This document shows positions 45,528 to 54,208 of a stretch of 64,000 nucleotides of DNA, piece by piece. Within the stretch, counting starts at the first letter, position 1. Every line of letters starts with the position of its first letter. Position numbers and translations under genes: made by a program. The notes under the pieces are model-generated. The model made no database searches. It was not told the origin of the DNA and saw only the letters and a list, made by a program, of their open reading frames with translations. Source of the DNA: Corynebacterium pygosceleis (lineage in GTDB: Bacteria; Actinomycetota; Actinomycetes; Mycobacteriales; Mycobacteriaceae); assembly GCF_016595275.2 (NCBI RefSeq), contig NZ_JAENIQ020000003.1, forward strand, positions 186,001 to 250,000. Reading direction: 5' to 3'.

Positions 45528-46643
45528 GTGACCGACATCAGACTGGACCTCACCGCCGACCCCGTCGACCTGACCGCACAGCTCGTCGACATAGCCAGCC
45601 CGTCCCGCCACGAGGAACGGATCGCCGACGCCATCGAGGCCGCACTCAGGGAACTGGCGGAGGGGACGGGGATCGAGGTCCTCCGCCACCGCAACAACGT
45701 TCTCGCCCGCACCAACCGGGGACTGCCCGAACGGGCCATCCTCGCCGGACACATCGACACCGTTCCGGTGGCCGACAACGTCCCCTCCACACGAGGTACC
45801 GATTCCGACGGACGGGACACCCTCTTCGGCTGCGGAACCGTCGACATGAAGAGCGGTGACGCGGTGTTCCTCAACGCGTTCGCACGCCTCGCGGACAGCC
45901 CCGACCTGTCCCGGGACCTGACCCTGATCTGTTACGAGTGCGAGGAGATCGCCGCCGAGTTCAACGGTCTCACCCATCTCGCCAAGGACCATCCGGAGTG
46001 GCTCGCCGGTGACGTGGCCATCCTCGGTGAGCCGTCCGGTTCCGTGATCGAGGCCGGTTGCCAGGGGTCCATCCGCCTGAAGATCACCGCACACGGTGTC
46101 CGCGCCCACTCCGCCCGCGCCTGGCTCGGGGTCAACGCCATGCACCTCCTCGCCCCGGTGATCGGCCGCGTCGCCGAATATCAGCCCGCGGAGGTTCCCA
46201 TCGACGGCTGCACCTACCGTGAGGGGATCAACGTCGTCCGCTGCGAATCCTTCGTCGCCACCAACACCATCCCCGACGAGGCCGTGCTCTACGTCAACTA
46301 CCGGTTCGCCCCCGACAAGACCGTCGAGGAGGCGATGGACCACCTCCACGGCGTGCTCGGGGTCCGGGGTGACAGCCGCTTCACCGTCGACACCGACGAC
46401 ATCTCCCCGGGCGCGCTCCCCGGTCTCGGGCAGCCGGCCGCAGCGGAACTCGTTGAAGCGACCGGCGGGGAATTCCGGGCGAAGTTCGGCTGGACCGATG
46501 TGGCACGTTTCGCCGAACTCGGTATCCCCGCGGTGAACTTCGGGCCCGGAGACCCCTCCTTCTGCCACAAACGCGACGAACAGTGTCCGGTGCACATGAT
46601 CACCGACGTCTCCGAGACACTCCTGGCCTACCTGCGGCACTGA
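45528..46643 (+). CDS. dapE: Succinyl-diaminopimelate desuccinylase
   Basis: 371-residue M20-family metallohydrolase releasing LL-DAP from N-succinyl-LL-DAP. Metal/catalytic motifs: AGHIDTVPVADN (His and Asp), GCGTVDMKSGDAVF (bridging Asp), YECEEIAAEFNG (catalytic Glu and ligand Glu), GEPSGSVIEAGCQG, and a C-terminal His in PSFCHKRDEQ. GTG start; the gene is divergent from dapD2, with promoters in the 122-base gap. Cytoplasmic dimer. With dapC and dapD it completes the succinylase branch in this window. Confidence 0.95.
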   Translation: MTDIRLDLTADPVDLTAQLVDIASPSRHEERIADAIEAALRELAEGTGIEVLRHRNNVLARTNRGLPERAILAGHIDTVPVADNVPSTRGTDSDGRDTLFGCGTVDMKSGDAVFLNAFARLADSPDLSRDLTLICYECEEIAAEFNGLTHLAKDHPEWLAGDVAILGEPSGSVIEAGCQGSIRLKITAHGVRAHSARAWLGVNAMHLLAPVIGRVAEYQPAEVPIDGCTYREGINVVRCESFVATNTIPDEAVLYVNYRFAPDKTVEEAMDHLHGVLGVRGDSRFTVDTDDISPGALPGLGQPAAAELVEATGGEFRAKFGWTDVARFAELGIPAVNFGPGDPSFCHKRDEQCPVHMITDVSETLLAYLRH

Positions 46644-46788
46644 CCACCGGACGGGACATCCGTCGCAGGGGCGCCGACCGGTGCCACGAACCGGTGCCGG
46701 AGGCTACCCTCGTGGTGCGGTACCGGTTCCGCCACCGACACACCACGAGAAGACACCGACAGAGACACGAAGGACACGAGGGACACCG

Positions 46789-47589
46789 ATGAGCGACAAG
46801 ACCACAGACCACGACCGCTACATGCGGGGCCCCGTGCTCGTACGGCACGGTGGAAGACAGGAGTCCACCACGGACCAGCGACTCCTCGACACGCAGAACT
46901 CCACCGACTGGCTCCACGAGGACCCGTGGCGGGTCCTGCGTATCCAGAGCGAGTTCGTCAACGGTTTCGGCGCGCTGGCCGAGATGCCTCCCGCCGTCAC
47001 GGTGTTCGGTTCCGCCCGCCAGGGCGAGGACACCGGATACTACGCACTCGGACGTGAGCTCGGTGAGCGTCTCGCCGCGGCCGACTACGCGGTCATCACC
47101 GGTGGTGGGCCCGGGCTGATGGAAGCCGGCAACCGTGGAGCGACGGAGGGCGGCGGGATGAGCGTCGGCCTCGGTATCGAACTGCCCCACGAGGAACGAC
47201 TCAACCCCTACATCGACCTCGGTCTCAATTTCCGGTACTTCTTCGTCCGCAAGACGATGTTCCTCAAGTACAGCCAGGCCTTCGTCTGTCTCCCCGGCGG
47301 GTTCGGCACCCTCGATGAACTCTTCGAGGCGCTGTGTCTCGTCCAGACGGGCAAGATCACCAACTACCCGATCGTCCTCCTCGGTACGTCGTTCTGGTCC
47401 GGACTCGTCGACTGGATCCGGGAGCGGCTCCTCGCCGAGGGCATGATCTCACCCGAGGACCTCGACCTCGTCATGGTCACCGACTCCCCGGAGGAGGCCG
47501 TGGAGCACATCCGTGCGGCGCACCGGGGAATGGCGAGGGAAGCCGACGAGAGGGCGGCCCGGGACGCGGCGGACGACGCCCGGGCCTGA
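46789..47589 (+). CDS. LOG family protein (TIGR00730, nucleotide 5'-monophosphate phosphoribohydrolase-like)
   Basis: 266 residues from ATG 46789; an in-frame codon at 46681 would add an unlike leader. The Rossmann-like fold carries VFGSARQGEDTGYYALGREL, TGGGPGLMEAGNRGA and the LOG motif PGGFGTLDELFE. LOG enzymes cleave cytokinin-type nucleotides or other NMPs. The C-terminal 25 residues are Ala/Glu/Arg-rich and probably helical. It is in the conserved position of Rv1205 before folP2, four bases from it, so they form an operon with gpgS. Confidence 0.9.
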   Translation: MSDKTTDHDRYMRGPVLVRHGGRQESTTDQRLLDTQNSTDWLHEDPWRVLRIQSEFVNGFGALAEMPPAVTVFGSARQGEDTGYYALGRELGERLAAADYAVITGGGPGLMEAGNRGATEGGGMSVGLGIELPHEERLNPYIDLGLNFRYFFVRKTMFLKYSQAFVCLPGGFGTLDELFEALCLVQTGKITNYPIVLLGTSFWSGLVDWIRERLLAEGMISPEDLDLVMVTDSPEEAVEHIRAAHRGMAREADERAARDAADDARA

Positions 47590-47593
47590 CACC

Positions 47594-48457
47594 GTGAAGC
47601 AGATCCACTCCGGATACCGGGGAGATGACGCACTGCCCGCCGTCATGGCGATCATCAACCGCACGCCGGACTCCTTCTACGACCGTGGGGCGACCTTCGC
47701 ACTCGACGACGCGCTCGACCGTGTGGACGCGGCGGTCGGCGCGGGGGCACGCATCGTCGACATCGGTGGAGTCAAGGCCGGTCCGGGCGAGGACGTCAGC
47801 GAGGCCGAGGAGGCGGACCGCGTGATCCCCCTGATCGAGGCCGCCGCACGGCGTCACCCGGGTGTGACGGTCTCCGTGGACACCTGGCGTTCCGGGGTCG
47901 CGGATGCGGCGATCGGTGCCGGGGCGAGCCTGGTCAACGACACCTGGTCCGGTCACGACCCCGAGCTCGTGGAAGTGGCGGGCGCCCACCGTGTCGGATA
48001 CGTCTGCTCCCACACCGGGGGAGCGGTGCCCCGTACCCGACCCCACCGTGTCCACTACGACGATGTGGTCGCCGACGTGATCGCCGAGACCACGGCACTG
48101 GCGGAACGCGCCGTCGCGTGCGGGGTTCCCGAGGACCTCATCCTGATCGACCCCACCCACGATTTCGGGAAGAACACCTTCCACGGGCTGGAGCTCCTCC
48201 GCCGCGTCGACGAACTCGTCGACACCGGGTGGCCGGTCCTGATGGCGTTGTCGAACAAGGACTTCATCGGTGAGACCGTCGGCAGACCCCTCGAACGTCG
48301 GGTCGCGGGAACACTCGCCGCGACGGCCTGGGCGGCCGACCGCGGGGTCGCCGCGTTCCGGGTGCACGAGGTCGGGGACACCGTCGACGTACTCCGTATG
48401 ACGGCGGCGATCCGTGGGGATGTCCGCCCCCTCGCCCCGGTACGGGGGTTGGTGTGA
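47594..48457 (+). CDS. folP2: Dihydropteroate synthase homologue FolP2
   Basis: 287 residues, TIM-barrel of the pterin-binding family. Starts MKQIHSGYRGDDALPAVMAI followed by INRTPDSFYDRG; canonical DHPS has NVTPDSFSDGG. DIGGVKAGPG and SVDTWRSGVADAAIGAGASL followed by VNDT match, and NKDFIGETVGRP corresponds to the sulfonamide-site loop. FolP2-type proteins of mycolata are reported not to replace FolP1, so a non-folate role is likely. GTG start 47594; the stop overlaps gpgS. Same order as Rv1207-Rv1208. Confidence 0.88.
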   Translation: MKQIHSGYRGDDALPAVMAIINRTPDSFYDRGATFALDDALDRVDAAVGAGARIVDIGGVKAGPGEDVSEAEEADRVIPLIEAAARRHPGVTVSVDTWRSGVADAAIGAGASLVNDTWSGHDPELVEVAGAHRVGYVCSHTGGAVPRTRPHRVHYDDVVADVIAETTALAERAVACGVPEDLILIDPTHDFGKNTFHGLELLRRVDELVDTGWPVLMALSNKDFIGETVGRPLERRVAGTLAATAWAADRGVAAFRVHEVGDTVDVLRMTAAIRGDVRPLAPVRGLV

Positions 48458-49251
48458 ACCGGGGTCGGGGTGAACGGGGGGCCGGCGGTGACGTCAGCGT
48501 GGTGATTCCCGCGCTCAACGAGGAGGACACCGTCGCCGGTGTCGTCGGTGCCGCGCTCGCCGACTCCCCGTCCGAGGTGCTCGTCATCGACTCCGGGTCC
48601 GGGGACGCGACGGCGGAACGTGCCCGTGCCGCCGGTGCCCGGGTGCTGAGCAGGGAAGAGGCTCTGCCCGGTGTACCCGTGCATCCTGGTAAGGGGGAGG
48701 TGCTGTGGCGCGGTGTCGCCGCCGCCCGGGGTGCACTGGTCGTCTTCATCGACGCGGACCTGACGGATCCCGCGCCGGGGATGGTGCGTGCGCTGACCGC
48801 CCCTTTCACGGATCCGATGATTCAGCTCGTCAAAGGGGACCACAGACGCCCTCTCGGTGATGACGCCGACGGTGGGGGACGGGTCACCAGGTTGACCGCG
48901 TTGCCGCTGCTCCGTGTGCTCAATCCGGAACTCACCCACATCCGGCAACCGCTGACCGGTGAGTACGCGATTCGACGGGGCACCGCACTCGGTCTCCCGT
49001 TCGTCACCGGATGGGGTGTGGAATCCGCTCTGCTGCTCGATGTCGCTTCCCGGTTCGGACCCGACGCCGTCACCTCCGTCGATCTCGGGGTCCGTCGGCA
49101 CCGCAACAAGCCGACGGGGGACCTCGAACCGGTCGCCGATGCGGTTGCCGCGGCCATTCTCTCGCGTCACGGTGTCGGTGGTGCGGCAGGGGATTCCGTG
49201 CCGGAGCGGCCTCCGCTGTCCGTGCTGTACCCCGCCCTCCTCGAGGGGTAA
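48454..49251 (+). CDS. gpgS: Glucosyl-3-phosphoglycerate synthase
   Basis: 265-residue GT-A fold glycosyltransferase (family GT81) joining glucose from UDP/ADP-glucose to 3-phosphoglycerate, the first step towards glucosylglycerate and methylglucose lipopolysaccharide-type products. Visible: VSVVIPALNEEDTVAGVVG (13-31), metal site DAD in VVFIDADLTDP, VKGDHRRP, RQPLTGEYAIRRG and VRRHRNKP. It is shorter at the N-terminus than mycobacterial GpgS but all core motifs are present. GTG overlaps the folP2 stop. Confidence 0.9.
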   Translation: MNRGRGERGAGGDVSVVIPALNEEDTVAGVVGAALADSPSEVLVIDSGSGDATAERARAAGARVLSREEALPGVPVHPGKGEVLWRGVAAARGALVVFIDADLTDPAPGMVRALTAPFTDPMIQLVKGDHRRPLGDDADGGGRVTRLTALPLLRVLNPELTHIRQPLTGEYAIRRGTALGLPFVTGWGVESALLLDVASRFGPDAVTSVDLGVRRHRNKPTGDLEPVADAVAAAILSRHGVGGAAGDSVPERPPLSVLYPALLEG

Positions 49252-49315
49252 CCTTGTCGTGGTTGAAGAAGTGTCCGCCACCGCGACGAGCGGCCTGCCC
49301 CGAGGAGTCATACCT

Positions 49316-49612
49316 TTGTTGACCTGGATTATCTACATCTGCATCCTGCTGGTGTTGATCGCGGTGTTCACCGTCGTGTTCGGTGCGTTGTTCGGTCGCG
49401 GGGAGTCTCTTCCGCCGTTCGAGGAACAGATCCCCGACGTGGCCGCGCACAATGATGCGGCGATCCGGGACGGTCGGGTCGACGACATCCGTTTCCGGAC
49501 CGTGTTGCGCGGGTACCGGATGGATGAGGTCGACCGGGTGATCGGGGCCTATGAGGCGAAGGTCGCGGAGCTCACGGCCAGACTCGAGAGGCAGGGCTCT
49601 CCGGTCGACTGA
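49316..49612 (+). CDS. DivIVA-like membrane-anchored protein (Rv1209-like)
   Basis: About 98 residues. Start chosen at the first of two in-frame TTG codons (49316), eight bases after GAGGAG; a GTG at 49259 in frame would add 19 residues. One TM helix (WIIYICILLVLIAVFTVVF) is followed by FGRGESLPP and a DivIVA-type motif VDDIRFRTVLRGYRMDEVDR with a coiled-coil end. A short TM protein with the same RFxxxLRGYxMxEVD motif stands at this position in mycobacteria. Likely located at the membrane or the pole; role unknown. Confidence 0.8.
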   Translation: MLTWIIYICILLVLIAVFTVVFGALFGRGESLPPFEEQIPDVAAHNDAAIRDGRVDDIRFRTVLRGYRMDEVDRVIGAYEAKVAELTARLERQGSPVD

Positions 49613-49714
49613 CTGCGTCGGGTGTGCGGCGCCCACCGTCCCCGGAACACGAAAACGACTAGGCTGGGGAGCGATACCTCCGAAAAGACAAGCTTGTGAA
49701 GGAGCTGGGACGTA

Positions 49715-49882
49715 ATGGCAGCTATGAAGCCCCGGACGGGCAACGGCCCGATGGAAGCGGCCGAAGAGGGACGCAAGATTGTCATGCGCATTCCCACCGA
49801 CGGCGGTGGACGTCTCGTCGTGGAACTCAACAAGGAGGAGGCCGCTGAGCTGGGGGCCCTGCTCGTTGAGGCCGCGGGCTGA
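49715..49882 (+). CDS. DUF3117 small conserved protein
   Basis: 55 residues from ATG 49715, with AAGGAG 10-15 bases upstream. Sequence MAAMKPRTGNGPMEAAEEGR, then KIVMRIPTDGGGRLVVELNK and EEAAELGALLVEAAG, is the highly conserved actinobacterial DUF3117 (Rv1211 position). A two-stranded, helix-ending fold is likely. No function is known, but nearly invariant conservation suggests an essential or regulatory role. A -10-like TAGGCT about 55 bases upstream suggests its own promoter. Confidence 0.92.
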   Translation: MAAMKPRTGNGPMEAAEEGRKIVMRIPTDGGGRLVVELNKEEAAELGALLVEAAG

Positions 49883-50115
49883 TCCCGTTCCCCGGAGGCC
49901 CCGGACCGTTCCCTGTCGTGAACCGGGGGCGGTCCTTCCTGTTTTCCCTTTTCCCGTGTCCCTCCCGTGGTCCCGGTGGTTTACCGGTGCGTCGGTGGGA
50001 ACGGGGCCACGGTGACCGGCTCGTTCCACATCCCGGACCGGCATGCGGGTATCATGAACCGCGCTGACCGGCAGTCGGCCGGTGGGGTCCGGTGGAGTCA
50101 CCGTGCCGTGGACCT

Positions 50116-50141
50116 GGGCCGGTACCGATCGGTACCGGCCC
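50116..50141. promoter_or_regulatory. 26-bp perfect palindrome upstream of the methyltransferase gene
   Basis: Bases 50116-50141 read identically on both strands (half-site GGGCCGGTACCGA, centre GATC) without a loop. The site lies 39 bases before the GTG at 50181. It may be a repressor/activator operator or a hairpin in the 5' leader; there is no T-run for termination. Confidence 0.55.
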
Positions 50142-50180
50142 GTGTCCCAACTCATCAACGCTAGAAGGAGTCTTCCCGAC

Positions 50181-51047
50181 GTGCTCACAGATATCTCCGA
50201 TGTCCTGGCGGATCCGGTGGACGGAAGTCCCCTGAACCTCGACAGTGACAGCTCCCGGCTGGAGAGTTCTTCGGGCCGGTACTACGACGTCGCCGGTCCG
50301 GGGTATGCGACGTTGACCGTCGATGAGGTCCACGCCGACCGTGCCGATGATGACGGCATGGTCACCGCCCGTGAGACGTTCCTGTCCAGGGGGCACTACG
50401 CACCTTTCGTCGAGGCCGTGACCGGGGCGGTGCAGCTCGCTCTCGATGACGCCGGTGTCGCCGATGACGAGCGCCCGGTGATCTGTGAGATCGGAGCGGG
50501 CACCGGGTACTACCTCTCACACACGCTCGATGATGTCGATGGTGCACGGGGGGTCGGCATCGATCTCTCCGTGCCGGCCGCCGAACGCCTCGCGACGTGT
50601 CATCCCCGTGTCGGTGCCGTCGTGGCGGACGCCAGGCACCGGCTCCCGCTGCGGGATTCCTCGGTCGACGTCATCACGGTGGTGTTCTCGCCGTCCAACC
50701 CTGCGGAGTTCGCCCGGGTGCTCAGGCCCGGAGGGCAGGTCGTGGTCCTCACCGCCGAAGCGGGACATCTGACCGAACTCAGGGAGCCGCTGGGCATTCT
50801 CGACGTGCCGGAGGGAAAGGCGGAGCAGCTCGTCGAGAGTTCCTCGGGTTGGTTCGAACCGGTCGGGGAACCGGAGCTCGTCGAGTTCACGATGCGGCTC
50901 GACCAGGAGTCGATTGCGACGCAGACCGGTATGAGCCCGTCTGCACGGCACATCCCGTCGGATCTCCTCGCCGAACGTGCCGCGCAGCTCCCGGACCACA
51001 TGAGTCTCACCGCGCGTGCGACCGTGACGCGACTCCGCGTTCGCTGA
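50181..51047 (+). CDS. RlmA/TlrB-like rRNA (guanine-N1) methyltransferase
   Basis: 288 residues from GTG 50181 with AAGGAG upstream. The RlmA order of features is kept: PVDGSPLNL near the start, GRYYDVAGPGYATL (compare HQFDMAKEGYVNLL in E. coli RlmA), RETFLSRGHYAPF, then SAM motif I ICEIGAGTGYYLSHTL and VFSPSNPAEFARVLRPGGQV. The four zinc-finger ligands of RlmA near the N-terminus (CPxC...C...H) are absent. RNA substrate inferred from the family; the loss of the zinc finger leaves the exact target open. Confidence 0.8.
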   Translation: MLTDISDVLADPVDGSPLNLDSDSSRLESSSGRYYDVAGPGYATLTVDEVHADRADDDGMVTARETFLSRGHYAPFVEAVTGAVQLALDDAGVADDERPVICEIGAGTGYYLSHTLDDVDGARGVGIDLSVPAAERLATCHPRVGAVVADARHRLPLRDSSVDVITVVFSPSNPAEFARVLRPGGQVVVLTAEAGHLTELREPLGILDVPEGKAEQLVESSSGWFEPVGEPELVEFTMRLDQESIATQTGMSPSARHIPSDLLAERAAQLPDHMSLTARATVTRLRVR

Positions 51048-51065
51048 GCCCCGGCGGGCACACGA

Positions 51066-51100
51066 AAGGGGAGGGACGGCCGTGAGGCGTCCCTCCCCTT
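51066..51100. terminator. Bidirectional terminator between convergent genes
   Basis: 13-bp perfect stem, arms 51066-51078 and 51088-51100, with purine-rich left arm and TT-rich right flank. It separates the methyltransferase gene (plus) from the GH32-like gene (minus). Confidence 0.85.
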
Positions 51101-51110
51101 CTCCCTGTTC

Positions 51111-52568
51111 TCAGTGCCGCCGGGTGGAGTCCGGGTCGAACCCGTCCTCGACCTCACCGAGGCCGGTGGAGTCATGGGGCAGCGGGCCGAGGTCCATGGT
51201 CCGCAGCACCCGTGCGTCACCGTCGGTACGGACGGTGAAACCACCGCACCCACCGGTGAAGTAGACGCGGCTGGCGAGCGCGGCGACGCCTCCGTCGACG
51301 AAGACCTCGACCGTCGAGCCGTCGACGATGACGGTGAGTGAATCGGTGTCCGCGTCCGCGAGCGGGCCGGACGCCACCGCATCGCCGCGGTGCACGGGGT
51401 TCATGGAACGGTCCAGATCCACGCGGTCACCGTGGTGGCTGACGGTCACCGCCGGTTCGCCGTCGCCGTCGAGGACGTCGATGCTGACGGATCCCTCACC
51501 GACCTCGAGCATCGTCGTGATCATCCGGGCGGCGGTGGTGCCGGGAATCACCCTCGGGAGCCCGGGGGTCGGTGTCTGGAACAGACGCCCCCCCTGGAGT
51601 GTGACCAGGCGTGGCATGGACAGACAGTTCGCCCATTTCTCATCGGTGAGACTCTTGTGCCGCCCCGGGTCGTCCTTGCGGCCGACACCGTTCATGAGAC
51701 CGAACACCAGGGCACTGTCACTGTGTTTCTCACCGGTTCCGGTACCGGTGAAATTGGTGTTGCGCGGCCGGGTGAAGTCATGGCCGAAATCCATCCGCGT
51801 GAACGGGGTGCGGACGGTGAACCGGGATCCGTTCAGCGACCCGACGAGATATCCCGAGATGTCCGGGCCACCGTCCTGTTCGATCGTGGTCAGCAGGACG
51901 TCATGCAGCTCACCGTCGACCTCGTCGCGGAGCCGGAGGAGCCGGGGGCTCACCATGCAGTGACCACCACTGACCCCGGGGTCGCCCTCGAAGCTCATCG
52001 GTCCACGTACCGTCCAGCTGCGCAGGTCCGTGGAGTCGAGGATCACCAGGCGGGGTTCCTCGACGTCACCCGTCACAGCCAGCATCAACCACCGTCCCGG
52101 GCCGTCCGTGAGGACGCAGGGGGAGCGGAAGTTGCGCCATCCGTCACGGTCGCCCAGGACCCGGCCGACACGGGACACGGACGCGTCCAGTGTCAGGGCG
52201 TTGTCGTCGAGGTCGGTGACGGTCTCCGCGAGAGCGGGTACGGAGGCGACGTGGACCTCCGTGCCTTCCGGGGTGACGGAGGTGAAGAAGAGATCCACGG
52301 AGCCGGTGTCACCGACCGCCACGACGGATCCCGCACGGACCTGTATCTCGTCGCCCTCCGGGGCGAGGACATCGTCACAGATGTCCCAGTCGTAGGGGTT
52401 GGTGACGTCGAGGGTCTGGTGCGCCCAGCGTGCCGGTGCACCCTGACTCGGCTGGTACTGGAGGAAGACGTGCCAGATGTCGGCGTCCCGGATCGCTCCC
52501 GCAGGGGCGTTGAGGACCCCCTGCTCGGCGGTCACGTGCAGTTCAGGGCGGTGTGTGGTGTAGGTCAT
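51111..52568 (-). CDS. GH32-fold protein lacking catalytic acids (invertase-like pseudoenzyme)
   Basis: 485 residues with the GH32 plan: a five-bladed beta-propeller (1-310) and a beta-sandwich domain (330-470, with DSLTVIVDGSTVEVFVDGG). The opening RPELHVTAEQGVLNAPAGAI and WHVFLQYQP align with the WMNDPNG and YHLFYQYNP region, but the nucleophile Asp is Ala21. The RDP transition-state Asp is Ser149 (FRSP), and the acid/base Glu of ECP is Val206 (VSP). Fructosidase activity is therefore not expected. It might bind or sense sugars. Located next to glgA on the same strand, 70 bases downstream of it. Confidence 0.82.
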   Translation of the reverse strand: MTYTTHRPELHVTAEQGVLNAPAGAIRDADIWHVFLQYQPSQGAPARWAHQTLDVTNPYDWDICDDVLAPEGDEIQVRAGSVVAVGDTGSVDLFFTSVTPEGTEVHVASVPALAETVTDLDDNALTLDASVSRVGRVLGDRDGWRNFRSPCVLTDGPGRWLMLAVTGDVEEPRLVILDSTDLRSWTVRGPMSFEGDPGVSGGHCMVSPRLLRLRDEVDGELHDVLLTTIEQDGGPDISGYLVGSLNGSRFTVRTPFTRMDFGHDFTRPRNTNFTGTGTGEKHSDSALVFGLMNGVGRKDDPGRHKSLTDEKWANCLSMPRLVTLQGGRLFQTPTPGLPRVIPGTTAARMITTMLEVGEGSVSIDVLDGDGEPAVTVSHHGDRVDLDRSMNPVHRGDAVASGPLADADTDSLTVIVDGSTVEVFVDGGVAALASRVYFTGGCGGFTVRTDGDARVLRTMDLGPLPHDSTGLGEVEDGFDPDSTRRH

Positions 52569-52638
52569 CGGTGATCGGACTCCGGAATCGGTGTCGGTCG
52601 GGGACTGTCGGACGTACGGGGGACGGGATGGACGGCGG

Positions 52639-53826
52639 TCACATCAGGGAGCGGTAGACGTCGATGGTCTGTTCCGCGATCGTGGCCCAGGAGAAATCCC
52701 CGACCGCACGACGGCGTCCGGCCTCCCCGATCCGGCGGGCACGGTCACGGTCGGAGACCATCTCGTTGACCGCTGAGGCGAGATCACGTTCGAATGCCCC
52801 GGGATCATTCTCGTCATAGTGCACCAGGGTGCCGGTCTCACCGTCGACCACGACCTCGGGGATGCCGCCGACATCGGAGGCCACGACCGCGGTGCCGCAG
52901 GCCATCGCCTCGAGATTGACGATGCCCAGGGGCTCATAGATCGACGGGCAGGCGAACGTGTCCGCGGCGGTGAGGATCTCCTGGATCTTCTCCTTCGGCA
53001 GCATCTCCGTGACCCAGAAGACCCCGCCGCCCCGTGCGGCACGGAGGTCGTCGACGAGAGCGGTGGTCTCGGCCGCGATCTCCTCGGTATCGGGTGCACC
53101 CGCGCAGAGGACCAGCTGGACGTCCGGGTCGAACATCTTCGCCGCCTTCACCAGATGCCCGACGCCCTTCTGCCGGGTGATCCGTCCGACGAAGGCGACG
53201 ATCGGCTTGTCGGGATCGACGCCGAGTTCGGTGAAGACCGATGATCCACGGGCCTCGACGGCGGCGTCGAATGTCGGACGGGGCTGCCACAGGTCACAGT
53301 CGATGCCGTTCAGGACGACGTGGATCCGGCTGGGATCGATCCGGGGGTACGCCTCGAGGATGGCGCCCTTCATCTTCTCGCTCACCGCGATGACGGCGTC
53401 CGCGTACTCCATGGTGTTTCTCTCGGACCAGCCGGAGACGTCGTATCCGCCGCCGAGCTGCTCCCGCTTCCACGGACGGTGCGGTTCGAGGGAGTGTGCC
53501 GTGGCGACGTGCGGGATGCCGTACAGGCGGGCGGCCAGGTGCCCACCGAGACCGGCGTACCAGGTGTGGGAGTGCACGACATCGACGCCCGAGGCGGCGT
53601 CCGCCATGCGGAGTCCCGTGGACAGGGTCCTGATGGCCGGGTTCGCGTCCGCCAGAGCCGGATCGACGCCGTGGGCCCAGGTCCGGGGCTCGTCCCGTTC
53701 GGCCCCCATGCAGTGCACGTCGACCTCGACGAGCTCGCGCATGTAGCGCGTCAGCTCGGTCACGTGGACGCCGGCGCCGCCGTAGATCTCCGGCGGGTAT
53801 TCCTTGGTCATCATTCCTACTCGCAT
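52639..53826 (-). CDS. glgA: Glycogen/maltose-1-phosphate synthase GlgA (GT4 type)
   Basis: 395 residues from the ATG at 53826. GT-B glycosyltransferase with KEYPPEIYGGAGVHVTELTR at the N-terminus (donor loop), HSHTWYAGLGGHLAARL, and the C-terminal E-x7-E motif in SIYEPLGIVNLEAMACGTAV. It belongs to the actinobacterial glgA/glgM type that uses ADP-glucose to extend alpha-glucan or make maltose-1-phosphate. Divergent from glgC, which supplies ADP-glucose; the 382-base gap between them must contain both promoters. Confidence 0.92.
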   Translation of the reverse strand: MRVGMMTKEYPPEIYGGAGVHVTELTRYMRELVEVDVHCMGAERDEPRTWAHGVDPALADANPAIRTLSTGLRMADAASGVDVVHSHTWYAGLGGHLAARLYGIPHVATAHSLEPHRPWKREQLGGGYDVSGWSERNTMEYADAVIAVSEKMKGAILEAYPRIDPSRIHVVLNGIDCDLWQPRPTFDAAVEARGSSVFTELGVDPDKPIVAFVGRITRQKGVGHLVKAAKMFDPDVQLVLCAGAPDTEEIAAETTALVDDLRAARGGGVFWVTEMLPKEKIQEILTAADTFACPSIYEPLGIVNLEAMACGTAVVASDVGGIPEVVVDGETGTLVHYDENDPGAFERDLASAVNEMVSDRDRARRIGEAGRRRAVGDFSWATIAEQTIDVYRSLM

Positions 53827-54208
53827 GCCAACGACGATAGCTGTGCCCGCGACAACCCGCAGGGAGGTGAGGTCGGGGGAGGGGCGGGTGTACCCGGCCC
53901 CGGCCCCGCACCTCCGCACCCCGTAGGTGATCTGTGGTCCATCGTGGCTGTTCGGGGGCACTGCGGTCTCCGGGGGAACGGGTGTCGGTGAGGTGCGTGC
54001 GCGTGCGGGGGCGGGGTGCGGGGGCCTGTGCGATGTACGGACACCGCTGCATCCACCGTCGCCGACGGTCGTCCCGGGGGGGGGCGGGGTTCCGGGGGCA
54101 TGGTGCGGGGTCCCGGAGAGATCCCGTGGCGACCTCGTCCGCATGTCTGCGGCAAACAATTCGCCGGAACCCCACCATGAGTGACGAATGTCTTATACAG
54201 TGGGTTTC
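53827..54208. promoter_or_regulatory. glgA/glgC divergent control region
   Basis: 382 bases with no supported gene. Contains a run of nine G at 54076-54084 followed by further G-runs (54086-54089, 54094-54098, 54107-54110), i.e. a potential quadruplex-forming stretch. Nearer to glgC, TACAGT at 54196-54201 is a -10 candidate seven bases before its GTG. No binding site of a known regulator was recognised. Confidence 0.5.
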
